Source: Pelagibacterales bacterium SAG-MED13 (GTDB lineage: Bacteria > Pseudomonadota > Alphaproteobacteria > Pelagibacterales > Pelagibacteraceae). From it: a stretch of DNA of 61,194 nucleotides. The notes under the pieces were generated by a model that saw only the letters and a list, made by a program, of their open reading frames with translations, did no database searches and was not told where the DNA came from. Positions within the stretch are counted from its first letter, which is position 1. Each line of letters begins with the position of its first letter. Below are positions 53,301-61,194 of this stretch, piece after piece. A program made the translations under genes and the position numbers. The stretch spans positions 1-61,194 of the forward strand of contig JACWDK010000005.1 in assembly GCA_014654165.1 (NCBI GenBank), written 5' to 3'.

Positions 53301-55094
53301 ATGGAAAAAAATTTATATATTGATGCCTCGCATCCAAATGAGACTAGAGTTGTGCTTAAATCCAACAATGATATTGAAGATTATGAGTATGAAGGTTTAA
53401 AGAATAACCTTATAAAAAATAATATATATCTCGGCAAAGTAAGTAGAATTGAACCCTCACTCCAAGCTGCTTTTATTGATTTTGGAAGAGAAAGACATGG
53501 TTTTTTATCTTTTAATGATATTCAGTCGGATTATTATCAAATACCTAAAAGTGATTTAGAAATAATAAAAAAAGAAGAAGAAAAAGCAAGAGAAGAGCTT
53601 TCAAAAAAAGTAGAGGCAAAAGAAGAGGAGAATTTAGCAGAGGGTAAGTTAGAGGTTGATGATCCAATTGATGTAAAAAAAAATGAAATAGATGAAAAAG
53701 AAAATTTAGAAGATGAAAAGGCGAATGTACTAGAAGAAAAAGAGAAGAAAAATGATAGCAGACTCAAATTTAAGAGATATAAAATTCAGGAAGTAATAAA
53801 ACCAAATCAAGTAATACTTGTTCAAGTTATTAAAGATGAAAGAGGTCAAAAAGGCGCTGCATTAAGTACCTTTATCTCTATTGCAGGTAAATATATTGTT
53901 TTAATGCCAAATACTCCTAAAGGTGGTGGTATTTCAAGAAAAATATTTAATCCTGCAGATAGAAAAAAAATAAGATTAATTTTAAATGAAATTAAAATTC
54001 CAAAAGAAATGGGTTTAATTGTTAGAACTGCTGGAAGTAATAAAACAAAAAATGAAATCAATCATGATTTAGAAATTTTGATAAAATCATGGAATCAAAT
54101 AAAAGATAATGCACTAAATTCTATTGCTCCATCTTTGATCCATCAAGAAAGTGAAATTATTAAAAGAACACTTAGAGATATGTATGATGAAAATACTAAG
54201 AATATCATAATAGAAGGTAATGAGGGTTATAAAAAAGCTCAAAACTTTATGAAAATGATGATGCCATCAAATGTCAAGAAAATCAAAAAGTATAGAGGAA
54301 AGATTCCTTTGTTTATTGGAGAAGGTATTGAGCAAAAATTAAATCAAATATTTGATTCTGAGATAAAATTAAACTCAGGAGGTTATTTAGTAATTAATCC
54401 CACAGAGGCTTTGGTTTCAATAGATATAAATTCAGGAAGTTCAATTAAACAAAAAAATGTTGAAAGTACTGCCCTAGATACAAACTTAGAGGCGGCTGCT
54501 GAAATCGCTAGACAAATTAAGATAAGAGATTTGTCAGGTTTAATTATTATCGATTTTATAGATATGTTAAATTATGGGAATAGAAGAACTGTAGAGAGAA
54601 GATTGAAAGAGAAATGTAGGTCGGACAGAGCGAGAATTCAAATTGGAAGAATCAGTAATTTTGGTTTGTTGGAAATGTCAAGACAGAGATTAAGAGAGAG
54701 TGCCGTAAAATGGAAGGTGGAATTAACAGATGAGTCATTTGCTCAAAAATTACTCAAAATAGTTGAATTAAATGCAGTACTAAACAAAGCAAAATTTGTC
54801 GAATTAAAAGTATGTAAAAAAATTTCAGATTTTTTAAAAGAAAACTTTGTTGATGATTTAACTTACTTCGAAAAAAAAAATAAAATGAAAATAGATATTA
54901 TCACCGATAATTCATTAATTATACCAGAATACATTATCGATGTAAGAAATAAATCTAAGAAGACTATTCAACTTATTGAATATTTTGAAAAACTTAAAAA
55001 TCTTGAACAACAAATTAAAGAAAAAAAAACAACTGAAATAAAAGGAAAGAAAAAAACATATAGGAAAAAGAAATTTTTTAAAAGATCTAAATAA
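53301..55094 (+). CDS. rne: Ribonuclease E/G
   Basis: A 597-aa Rne/Rng catalytic-core protein without the long degradosome tail. The S1 domain (NIYLGKVSRIEPSLQAAFIDFG) is split by an acidic Lys/Glu-rich insert (about 85-155). Catalytic Asp residues are in LVSIDINSGS (about 375) and IIIDFIDML (about 419). After GLLEMSRQRLRES the usual Zn-link CPxC motif is missing and replaced by AVKWKVELTDES. It processes mRNA and rRNA precursors. A basic tail ends the protein. Convergent 8-bp overlap with thiG. Confidence 0.92.
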   Translation: MEKNLYIDASHPNETRVVLKSNNDIEDYEYEGLKNNLIKNNIYLGKVSRIEPSLQAAFIDFGRERHGFLSFNDIQSDYYQIPKSDLEIIKKEEEKAREELSKKVEAKEEENLAEGKLEVDDPIDVKKNEIDEKENLEDEKANVLEEKEKKNDSRLKFKRYKIQEVIKPNQVILVQVIKDERGQKGAALSTFISIAGKYIVLMPNTPKGGGISRKIFNPADRKKIRLILNEIKIPKEMGLIVRTAGSNKTKNEINHDLEILIKSWNQIKDNALNSIAPSLIHQESEIIKRTLRDMYDENTKNIIIEGNEGYKKAQNFMKMMMPSNVKKIKKYRGKIPLFIGEGIEQKLNQIFDSEIKLNSGGYLVINPTEALVSIDINSGSSIKQKNVESTALDTNLEAAAEIARQIKIRDLSGLIIIDFIDMLNYGNRRTVERRLKEKCRSDRARIQIGRISNFGLLEMSRQRLRESAVKWKVELTDESFAQKLLKIVELNAVLNKAKFVELKVCKKISDFLKENFVDDLTYFEKKNKMKIDIITDNSLIIPEYIIDVRNKSKKTIQLIEYFEKLKNLEQQIKEKKTTEIKGKKKTYRKKKFFKRSK

Positions 55095-55860
55095 TTCCTT
55101 TTATAGGAGACGAGGGATTTCCCATTAATAATTTATCAATTCTACCTGACAAAAATGATTGTCTACCAGCTAAAACAGCATTCTTAAAAGCTAAAGCCAT
55201 TTGATATGGTTTTTTTGCTTTTGCAATAGCTGTGTTTACTAAAACTCCGTCACAACCTAGTTCCATTGCTATCGTTGCATCTGAAGCTTGTCCTAAGCCT
55301 GCATCAATAATTAAAGGTAATTTAGTTTGTTTTCTAATTATTTGAATATTGATTTTATTAAGTATGCCTAATCCAGAGCCAATAGGTGCAGCAAGAGGCA
55401 TTATAGCTGAAGCTCCGGCATTTTCTAATCTTTTTGCCATCAACGGGTCATCATTACAATAAACCATAACTTTAAAACCTTCATTTGTGAGTATTTCGGT
55501 TGATTTTAATGTTTCAATCATTTCAGGAAATAAATTTTTTTTATCCCCTAATACTTCTAATTTTACTAACTTCCATCCTCCAATCTCTCTAGCTAACCTC
55601 AATGTTCTAAGTGCATCTTGAGAATTAAAACATCCTGCAGTATTTGGTAGGTAAGTTATTTTTTTAGGGTCGATATAATCCATTAAAAGAGGTTTTTTTT
55701 TATCAGAAATATTAACTCTTCTAACTGCTACTGTTACAATGTCCGCTCCAGATATTTTTATTGCCTTGGCACATTCATTCATATTTTTATACTTTCCAGT
55801 ACCTACAATTAATCTCGAATTAAACTTTTTTTTTGCAACAATAAATTTATCTTGTATCAA
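55087..55860 (-). CDS. thiG: Thiazole synthase ThiG
   Basis: A 257-aa TIM-barrel: FNSRLIVGTGKYKNMNEC, active-site Lys in WKLVKLEVLGDKKNLFPE, PLAAPIGSGLG, LIIDAGLGQASDATIAMELGCDGVLVNTAIA. It forms the thiazole phosphate of thiamine with ThiS thiocarboxylate. Two bp after thiS. Confidence 0.95.
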   Translation of the reverse strand: MIQDKFIVAKKKFNSRLIVGTGKYKNMNECAKAIKISGADIVTVAVRRVNISDKKKPLLMDYIDPKKITYLPNTAGCFNSQDALRTLRLAREIGGWKLVKLEVLGDKKNLFPEMIETLKSTEILTNEGFKVMVYCNDDPLMAKRLENAGASAIMPLAAPIGSGLGILNKINIQIIRKQTKLPLIIDAGLGQASDATIAMELGCDGVLVNTAIAKAKKPYQMALAFKNAVLAGRQSFLSGRIDKLLMGNPSSPIKGII

Positions 55861-55862
55861 TT

Positions 55863-56075
55863 TTAACCTCCACCAATAAAATGAACAATTTCAATTTGAT
55901 CATTTTTTTTTAAAACAATTTTATTCAATTTTTTTTTATCTACTATTTCTCTATTCAATTCAATTGCAACTTTTTTTAAAGGTACCTTTAAATCTAAAAT
56001 AACATCTGATAATTTAGTTTTTTCATCAATTGTATTTGATTTACCGTTAATTTCTATTTTTATTTTTTTTTTCAT
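55863..56075 (-). CDS. thiS: Sulfur carrier protein ThiS
   Basis: A 70-aa ubiquitin-fold carrier ending in IGGG, with the expected C-terminal Gly-Gly for adenylylation and thiocarboxylation. ELNREIVDKKKLNKIVLKKNDQIEIV is family-typical. Directly followed by thiG. Diverges from aroQ by 16 bp, leaving little promoter space. Confidence 0.92.
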   Translation of the reverse strand: MKKKIKIEINGKSNTIDEKTKLSDVILDLKVPLKKVAIELNREIVDKKKLNKIVLKKNDQIEIVHFIGGG

Positions 56076-56091
56076 CGTATATAAAAGCTAA

Positions 56092-56538
56092 ATGAATAAT
56101 AAAATAATTATTATCAATGGTCCAAATATTAATCTATTAGGTGAAAGAGAACAATCACAATATGGATCAACAACATTTGATAAATTAAAAGAGAACTGTA
56201 TAGAGAAATCTAAAGAATTAGGTTTGGAGGCTGAATTTTTTCAATCTAATATAGAAGGTGAAATAGTAAATTTAATTCAAGATTGTAGAAAGAAATTTAA
56301 TGGAATAATAATTAATGGTGCGGCTTTCACCCATACATCAGTTGCTATAAGAGATGCTTTAAGTGTCTTTAAAAAACCAATAATTGAATTGCATATTTCG
56401 AATATTTACAAAAGAGAAGAATTTAGACATAAGTCACTTATAAGTGATATAGCTACAGGTGGAATTTTTGGTTTAGGCACAGAAGGATATATTTTAGCCA
56501 TAATTTCAATGCAAAAACTTTTGATAGATGAAAATTGA
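56092..56538 (+). CDS. aroQ: 3-dehydroquinate dehydratase, type II
   Basis: A 148-aa type II enzyme: IIINGPNINLLGEREQSQYGSTT (catalytic Arg and Tyr), GIIINGAAFTHTSVAIRDAL, ELHISNIYKREEFRHKS and IFGLGTEGYILA. Third step of the shikimate pathway. Overlaps accB by 11 bp. The aroQ-accB-accC order is common in alphaproteobacteria. Confidence 0.95.
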   Translation: MNNKIIIINGPNINLLGEREQSQYGSTTFDKLKENCIEKSKELGLEAEFFQSNIEGEIVNLIQDCRKKFNGIIINGAAFTHTSVAIRDALSVFKKPIIELHISNIYKREEFRHKSLISDIATGGIFGLGTEGYILAIISMQKLLIDEN

Positions 56539-56962
56539 TAAAAAAATTATAAAAGAATTAAGTAGTTATTTAGATGAATTTAATCTCACTGAAATAGAGT
56601 ATGCTGAGAAAGATACCAAAATTAAAGTTTCTAAGAATAACAGTTCATTAATAAATGAAAGTACTACAAATGGTAAAAATATTGACCACACTATTACTTC
56701 ATCATTCAAAAATGAAAAAAATAAATCTGGAATAGAAGTCACCTCACCGATAATTGGAACTGCTTATCACGCTCCTGAACCAGGAGCAAAAAAATTTGTT
56801 GAAATAGGAAAAAAAATTAAAAAAGGTGATACAGTGATGATTGTGGAAGCGATGAAAACAATGAATCATGTGCCGTCTTCAGCTAGTGGAATAGTTAAAG
56901 AAGTTTGTGTGGAAGATGGTCAGCCAGTAGAATTTGGTCAAACAATTATCATACTTGAGTAA
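56528..56962 (+). CDS. accB: Biotin carboxyl carrier protein of acetyl-CoA carboxylase
   Basis: A 144-aa BCCP. Helical N-terminus, Ser/Asn/Lys linker (about 35-70), then a biotinyl domain starting VTSPIIGTAYHAPEPGAKKFV, with biotinyl-Lys in VEAMKTMNHVPSS (usual EAMKMMN). Stop TAA shares its last base with the accC ATG. Confidence 0.94.
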   Translation: MKIDKKIIKELSSYLDEFNLTEIEYAEKDTKIKVSKNNSSLINESTTNGKNIDHTITSSFKNEKNKSGIEVTSPIIGTAYHAPEPGAKKFVEIGKKIKKGDTVMIVEAMKTMNHVPSSASGIVKEVCVEDGQPVEFGQTIIILE

Positions 56963-58299
56963 TGTTTAAAAAAATCTTAATTGCAAACCGTGGAGAAATT
57001 GCGGTCAGAGTTATCAGAGCATGTAAAGAATGGGGAATTTCTACTGTGGCGGTTCATTCAGATGTAGATAGAGATAGTATGCATGTAAAATTAGCTGATG
57101 AAAGTATTTGTATAGGTTCTCACCTTCCAGCAAATAGTTATTTAAATATACCAGCTTTGATGTCAGCTATAGAGCTAACAAATTCTGAGGCAGTGCATCC
57201 TGGATACGGTTTTTTATCTGAGAATGCAAATTTCGCAAAAGTGCTTGAGGAGAATAATATTAAATTTATAGGTGCATCTTCTAAACATATTCAAATGATG
57301 GGAGATAAAATTCAAGCAAAAAAAATTGCTAAAGAAAATGGTTTACCGGTAATTGAGGGATCTGAAGGTGGAGTAAAGAATATTCTTGAGGCAAAAAATC
57401 TATGTAAAAAAATTGGCTTTCCAGTTCTTATTAAAGCATCGGGAGGAGGAGGTGGAAAAGGAATGAAGATTGTTGAGAAAGAAGAAGATTTTGAAACATT
57501 TTTTTCTATAGCAAAATCTGAAGCTCAAAAATATTTTGGTAATGATGAAGTTTATATAGAAAAATTTTTTCAAAACCCTAGGCATATCGAAGTACAAATT
57601 TTAGCGGGGAAAAATAGAGTTGTTCATTTGCATGAAAGAGATTGTTCAGTTCAAAGAAGGCACCAAAAATTAATTGAGGAAACTCCTAGTCCAGTTTTGA
57701 ATGATGATATCAGGAATGATCTATTCGAAAAAACTTTAAATATGGTTAGAAATATTGGATATCAAGGAGCTGGAACCGTCGAATATATATATGAAGATGG
57801 AAAATTTTATTTTTTAGAAATGAATACTAGAGTCCAAGTTGAACATCCTGTTACTGAGATGGTTACAGGAATTGATATTATTAAAGAACAAATTTGGATA
57901 GCTTTTTCAGGAGAGACCGCTCTAAATCAATCTGACATAAAACCAAGAGGTCATGCGATTGAATGTAGAATTAATGCTGAAGATCCAAATAAGAATTTTC
58001 AGCCTTCTCCAGGAACAATTGGTATGTGCCACCAACCATCAGGTTTTAGAACAAGAGTTGATGGTGCTATTTTTCAAGGTTATAAAGTGACACCATATTA
58101 CGATAGTATGATATGTAAATTAATTTGTCATGGCAGAAACAGAGTTGAAGCAATTCAGAGAATGAATAGATCGTTAGATGAATTTGTAATTGAAGGTATA
58201 AATACAACTATACCTTTACATAAAAAATTATTAAACCACCATAAGTTTTTAAACTCAGATTTTAATGTAAGTTGGCTTGATAAAGAAAAAATTAACTAA
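56962..58299 (+). CDS. accC: Biotin carboxylase subunit of acetyl-CoA carboxylase
   Basis: A 445-aa ATP-grasp enzyme: ILIANRGEIAVRVIRACKE, VHPGYGFLSENA, KASGGGGGKGMKIV, EMNTRVQVEHPVTEMVTG and HAIECRINAEDP. It carboxylates biotin on AccB using bicarbonate and ATP, the first step of fatty-acid synthesis. 4-bp convergent overlap with the DUF2155 gene. Confidence 0.96.
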   Translation: MFKKILIANRGEIAVRVIRACKEWGISTVAVHSDVDRDSMHVKLADESICIGSHLPANSYLNIPALMSAIELTNSEAVHPGYGFLSENANFAKVLEENNIKFIGASSKHIQMMGDKIQAKKIAKENGLPVIEGSEGGVKNILEAKNLCKKIGFPVLIKASGGGGGKGMKIVEKEEDFETFFSIAKSEAQKYFGNDEVYIEKFFQNPRHIEVQILAGKNRVVHLHERDCSVQRRHQKLIEETPSPVLNDDIRNDLFEKTLNMVRNIGYQGAGTVEYIYEDGKFYFLEMNTRVQVEHPVTEMVTGIDIIKEQIWIAFSGETALNQSDIKPRGHAIECRINAEDPNKNFQPSPGTIGMCHQPSGFRTRVDGAIFQGYKVTPYYDSMICKLICHGRNRVEAIQRMNRSLDEFVIEGINTTIPLHKKLLNHHKFLNSDFNVSWLDKEKIN

Positions 58300-58703
58300 T
58301 AGCAACTTACAAGCCAAATATCATATACAGGATGATCAAAAGGTGTTATCGAAGGGCTTGAGGAAAACATCCATCCATTAAAAACAAAAACATTATTTTT
58401 GTCCTTTTTAGTGAGATCCTTAACTTGAATATAAGCCTTTATTTCAGGATTATCGTCAAATTCTGAATTTGTACATTTGATACTTTTTATTGATAAATCC
58501 TTATATATATAATCTTTACCATTACTTAATCTGATCAACTCATTTTTAGAACTTATTTTATCTAATATCTTTAAGTTTGTTTTTTTTCCCTCTAAAATAT
58601 CATTTGATTTTAAATCAATTGAAAAAACCATAGCTATTGAGAAAATAAATAAAAATAAGAAAAACTTTTTATTTCCAACTTTTATATTTTTTTTGAATAC
58701 CAT
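58296..58703 (-). CDS. DUF2155 domain protein, exported
   Basis: A 135-aa protein with a hydrophobic N-terminal segment (about 13-29) acting as signal or anchor. The C-terminal segment FVFNGWMFSSSPSITPFDHPVYDIWLVSC is the DUF2155 signature (GWMFASSP..HPVYDVWL). Function unknown. The 5' end overlaps the NDUFA12 gene by 35 bp, so the true start may be downstream at the internal Met near residue 25. Confidence 0.88.
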   Translation of the reverse strand: MVFKKNIKVGNKKFFLFLFIFSIAMVFSIDLKSNDILEGKKTNLKILDKISSKNELIRLSNGKDYIYKDLSIKSIKCTNSEFDDNPEIKAYIQVKDLTKKDKNNVFVFNGWMFSSSPSITPFDHPVYDIWLVSCY

Positions 58704-59028
58704 TTTTTTTATCTTTATTGGGATGATAGGCCCCTTCGGTGCCAGTTAAATTAGATTGATGCGGTTTCTGCCAATCATATTTTTTTAACTCGTGTTTTTT
58801 TTCAATTTTGTTTGGCATAAAGTGGATCCAAGAAAACCATTCAACTGGAATTTTGGATGCGTCTATTTCTCCTGAATAGATTACCCATCTTTTTCCACTT
58901 TTACTCTCATAATATTTGTTACCAAAAGTATCTTGTCCAACAAGTTTACCAAATAATATAGTCTCTAAATGAGTTCCTAAAGTATCGCGATTCCACCAAG
59001 TGAATATTTTTTTAAAAAGTGTCAACAT
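58669..59028 (-). CDS. NADH:ubiquinone oxidoreductase subunit NDUFA12 family protein
   Basis: A 119-aa accessory subunit typical of alphaproteobacteria and mitochondria: FTWWNRDTLGTHLETILFGKLVGQDTFGNKYYES, RWVIYSGEIDASKIPVEWFSWIH, and a C-terminal tail with AYHPNKDK. It assists complex I assembly or stability. Same direction as and overlapping the DUF2155 gene, a conserved alphaproteobacterial pair. Confidence 0.92.
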   Translation of the reverse strand: MLTLFKKIFTWWNRDTLGTHLETILFGKLVGQDTFGNKYYESKSGKRWVIYSGEIDASKIPVEWFSWIHFMPNKIEKKHELKKYDWQKPHQSNLTGTEGAYHPNKDKKNGIQKKYKSWK

Positions 59029-59141
59029 TAAAATTTTTTAATTTTCAATTTTAAATTGTATAAAATAAATTAGACTAAAATATGTAAAAGTATATAAATA
59101 AAATGATTCATTATTCAATTTAAATTTTATAAAGAGGTAAT

Positions 59142-59972
59142 ATGGCAAAATTTTTAGTAGAAACTTATTATACTTGTACATTCAAAGTAAATCATTATCT
59201 AGACAAAATAGACGAAGCAGAGCTTAAGAATTTAGAAAAAAGAGATGACGGTAAATTTGAAGTTATTGATGTCAAATTAGATAATCGTAAAACTAAAAGC
59301 CTAGATCCTAACAACAACAAAGTAATAGAAAGTATTAAGATAGATAAAACTAAAAAAGAAACAAATACAAATTCACACAAAATTGAGAGTATTTTAACAC
59401 AAAGTTTTCCTAAAACTGAAAAAACAGGTAAGAGATTTGGTATGCCAGATAGAAGAAAAGGTTATATTCAAAAAGCAACTATTGGCGATCATAAAGTTTA
59501 CCTCCATACTGGCGAATATGAAGATGGTAAGATAGGAGAGATATTTATTGATACCAGTAAAGAGGGAGAACTAGTGAAGGCCTTAATGAATAATTTTGCA
59601 ATAGCTGTATCCTTAGGATTGCAATATGGAGTTCCTTTAGATGAATATATAAGCGCATTTGTGGATACAAAATTTGAGCCATCAGGAAAGGTTTATGGTA
59701 ATGATAGGATTTTAAGTGCTACTTCAATTCTTGATTATATATTTAGAGAACTAGCTATTTCCTACCAAAATAGAGAAGATTTAGCCCATACACCTACAAT
59801 TGGTAATTCAGAAGGAATAAATATTGATGATGGTGATGATGTGTCAGAGGATCAAAATCAATTCCTAAAGATTGTTAAAGATATTACAAGTAAAGGTTTT
59901 GTAAGAAACAATTATAAAAAGAACCTGGTTGATCTTTCTGATGTCAAAATAAATCTTAAAGGAAAAAAATAA
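59142..59972 (+). CDS. Stand-alone protein with NrdJ (B12-dependent ribonucleotide reductase) C-terminal domain
   Basis: A 276-aa protein with RBS AGAGG. The N-terminus ([20 protein letters not shown]) is a short alpha-beta domain. Residues about 98-210 ([35 protein letters not shown], then [27 protein letters not shown] and [23 protein letters not shown]) match the C-terminal region of class II ribonucleotide reductase NrdJ. No catalytic barrel is present, and only one Cys, so it cannot be a reductase alone. No nrdJa partner is adjacent. Possible auxiliary or regulatory protein. Confidence 0.8.
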   Translation: MAKFLVETYYTCTFKVNHYLDKIDEAELKNLEKRDDGKFEVIDVKLDNRKTKSLDPNNNKVIESIKIDKTKKETNTNSHKIESILTQSFPKTEKTGKRFGMPDRRKGYIQKATIGDHKVYLHTGEYEDGKIGEIFIDTSKEGELVKALMNNFAIAVSLGLQYGVPLDEYISAFVDTKFEPSGKVYGNDRILSATSILDYIFRELAISYQNREDLAHTPTIGNSEGINIDDGDDVSEDQNQFLKIVKDITSKGFVRNNYKKNLVDLSDVKINLKGKK

Positions 59973-61194
59973 CTATTTTTTAACTTTTAACGATAAATTT
60001 AACTCTTTTAATTGATTTTCGTTAACATTTGAAGGTGCATTCATCATTAGATCCTGGGCATTTTGGTTCATTGGAAACATGGTGACTTCTCTAATATTTT
60101 TTTCATTTGCTAAAAGCATGACTATTCTATCAATTCCAGGCGCTATACCCCCGTGTGGTGGGGCTCCATAACTTAAAGCATTGATCATCCCACTAAATTT
60201 TTCATCAACATCCATTTTAGAATAACCAGCAATAGAAAAAAGTTTATACATCAATTCAGGTATATGATTTCTAATTGCTCCAGAAGATAACTCGATACCA
60301 TTACAAACGATATCATATTGATAAGCATAAATTTCTAAAGGTTTTTCATAATCAATTTTTTCCAAATCTCCTTGAGGCATAGAAAAAGGATTGTGACTAA
60401 ATTTAATTTTATTAGTTATTTCATCTTTTTCAAACATGGGATAATCAACAATCCAACAAAAAGCAAAAATATTTTCATCAATTAGATCTAATTCCTTTGC
60501 TATTTTCTCTCTTGCTAATGAAGTAATCTTTTCTAACTCATTTTGTTTTCCACATGCTAGGAAAATGCTATCGCCTAATTTAGCGTTTGTTATTTGCATT
60601 AATTCCTCTAAAGCGTATTTTGAAAAAAATTTTCCTATAGGGCCTTTGCCATAAATTTCTTTGTCTTTTTCTATTGTAAAATATGCTAAACCAGAAGCTC
60701 CTTGTTCCTTTGCCCATTTATCAATATTATCAAAAAAACTTCTTGGCTTATTATTTGTTTTTTTTGTAACTATGCATCTTACTTTTGATCCTGATTTAAC
60801 TAATTTTTTAAAAATTTCGAATGACACGTCGTCTCTTAAAAAAATCTTGGTTATATCATTTATTATTAAAGGATTTCTCAAATCAGGTTTATCTGTACCA
60901 TATTTTAACATTGAGTCAGCGTATGAAATTTTTGGAAAATTAGTATTTAACAATTTTTTAGAAGAAAATTCTTTAAAAGTATTAATTAATAATTTCTCAA
61001 CAACTTGAAATATATCTTCCTGTTCAACGAATGACATTTCTAAATCTAATTGATAAAATTCACCTGGGCTTCTATCAGCTCTAGCATCTTCATCCCTAAA
61101 ACATGGAGCAATTTGAAAATATTTATCAAATCCAGATACCATAATAAGTTGCTTAAATTGTTGAGGTGCTTGAGGTAAAGCATAAAATTTTCCA
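59973..61194 (-). CDS. aspS: Aspartyl-tRNA synthetase, C-terminal part (5' end beyond window)
   Basis: The frame runs off the right edge: upstream of an internal Met at 61142 it continues as [18 protein letters not shown], so the apparent start at 61142 is not real. Class II motif 2 [19 protein letters not shown], a GAD insertion domain, [12 protein letters not shown], and motif 3 [19 protein letters not shown] are present. Bacterial-type AspRS charges tRNA-Asp, or also Asn in non-discriminating forms. Its stop abuts the convergent NrdJ-like gene with no spacer. Confidence 0.95.
   Translation of the reverse strand, partial: GKFYALPQAPQQFKQLIMVSGFDKYFQIAPCFRDEDARADRSPGEFYQLDLEMSFVEQEDIFQVVEKLLINTFKEFSSKKLLNTNFPKISYADSMLKYGTDKPDLRNPLIINDITKIFLRDDVSFEIFKKLVKSGSKVRCIVTKKTNNKPRSFFDNIDKWAKEQGASGLAYFTIEKDKEIYGKGPIGKFFSKYALEELMQITNAKLGDSIFLACGKQNELEKITSLAREKIAKELDLIDENIFAFCWIVDYPMFEKDEITNKIKFSHNPFSMPQGDLEKIDYEKPLEIYAYQYDIVCNGIELSSGAIRNHIPELMYKLFSIAGYSKMDVDEKFSGMINALSYGAPPHGGIAPGIDRIVMLLANEKNIREVTMFPMNQNAQDLMMNAPSNVNENQLKELNLSLKVKK

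Noticed and set aside
61088-61142. Start of aspS at the Met at 61142
   Set aside because: The frame continues upstream to the window edge with the conserved GKFYALPQ segment, so the gene is partial.
1-61194. tRNA or rRNA genes, IS elements, prophage genes or CRISPR arrays
   Set aside because: All spacers over about 70 bp were read on both strands; no cloverleaf, transposase, phage gene or regularly spaced repeats were seen.

Overview
The window is strongly AT-rich, densely coded and almost free of spacer DNA. Its gene set (taurine ABC transporter, SUF operon under IscR, NDUFA12 and DUF2155 proteins, accBC, prfB, aspS) fits a streamlined marine alphaproteobacterium, most likely Pelagibacterales (SAR11) or a close relative. 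This placement rests on gene content, order and composition, not on a phylogenetic marker. No rRNA, tRNA, IS element, prophage or CRISPR array was found. At least nine convergent gene pairs overlap at their stop codons.

Layout. 1-4214: 5' end of a class III aminotransferase diverging from tauABC (taurine uptake). 4258-11875: a surface-glycan block (three NAD-dependent sugar epimerases, a GT17 and a GT2 glycosyltransferase, a large membrane protein, an Ldh2-type dehydrogenase), especially rich in A/T homopolymers and looking like an inserted island. 11913-14172: a phosphate acetyltransferase and a sulfopropanediol dehydrogenase (HpsN-like). With the aminotransferase and tauABC these form a plausible organosulfonate-degradation set split by the island. 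14169-18070: MsrB, alternative oxidase, LysE exporter, a frameshifted VOC protein, and cysE-cysK. 18178-22030: an eleven-gene co-directional run of mostly unrecognised small proteins ending in SMR-DUF2798-SMR. This is the best candidate here for an undescribed system. 22023-35948: mixed metabolism (inositol-phosphatase family, 2OG dioxygenases, azoreductase, CcdA, PEP carboxylase, FAA hydrolase, two aldehyde dehydrogenases, thioesterase, homocysteine methyltransferase, EamA exporter). 35945-38146: YbaK, glnA and a 56-aa ORF. 38204-44368: iscR-sufBCDSU-sufT-sufA. 44501-61194: anmK, tyrS, an AsmA-like protein, prfB with a programmed frameshift, PBP1A, RNase E/G, thiSG, aroQ-accBC, DUF2155, NDUFA12, a stand-alone NrdJ C-terminal-domain protein and the 3' part of aspS.

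Regulation visible in the sequence includes an IscR type-1 box over the iscR-suf promoter, the prfB autoregulatory +1 frameshift site, a hairpin with a T-tract between tauA and tauB, terminators after cysK and the GYD gene, and a 12-bp inverted repeat between promoter and RBS of the small-protein operon.

Data-quality cautions. The first 40 bases are an exact inverted copy of 2081-2120 inside tauB, fused in frame to the aminotransferase, which looks like a chimeric contig end. Two genes (VOC at 16012-16423, secreted protein at 18178-18571) are each broken by one extra base in a homopolymer.
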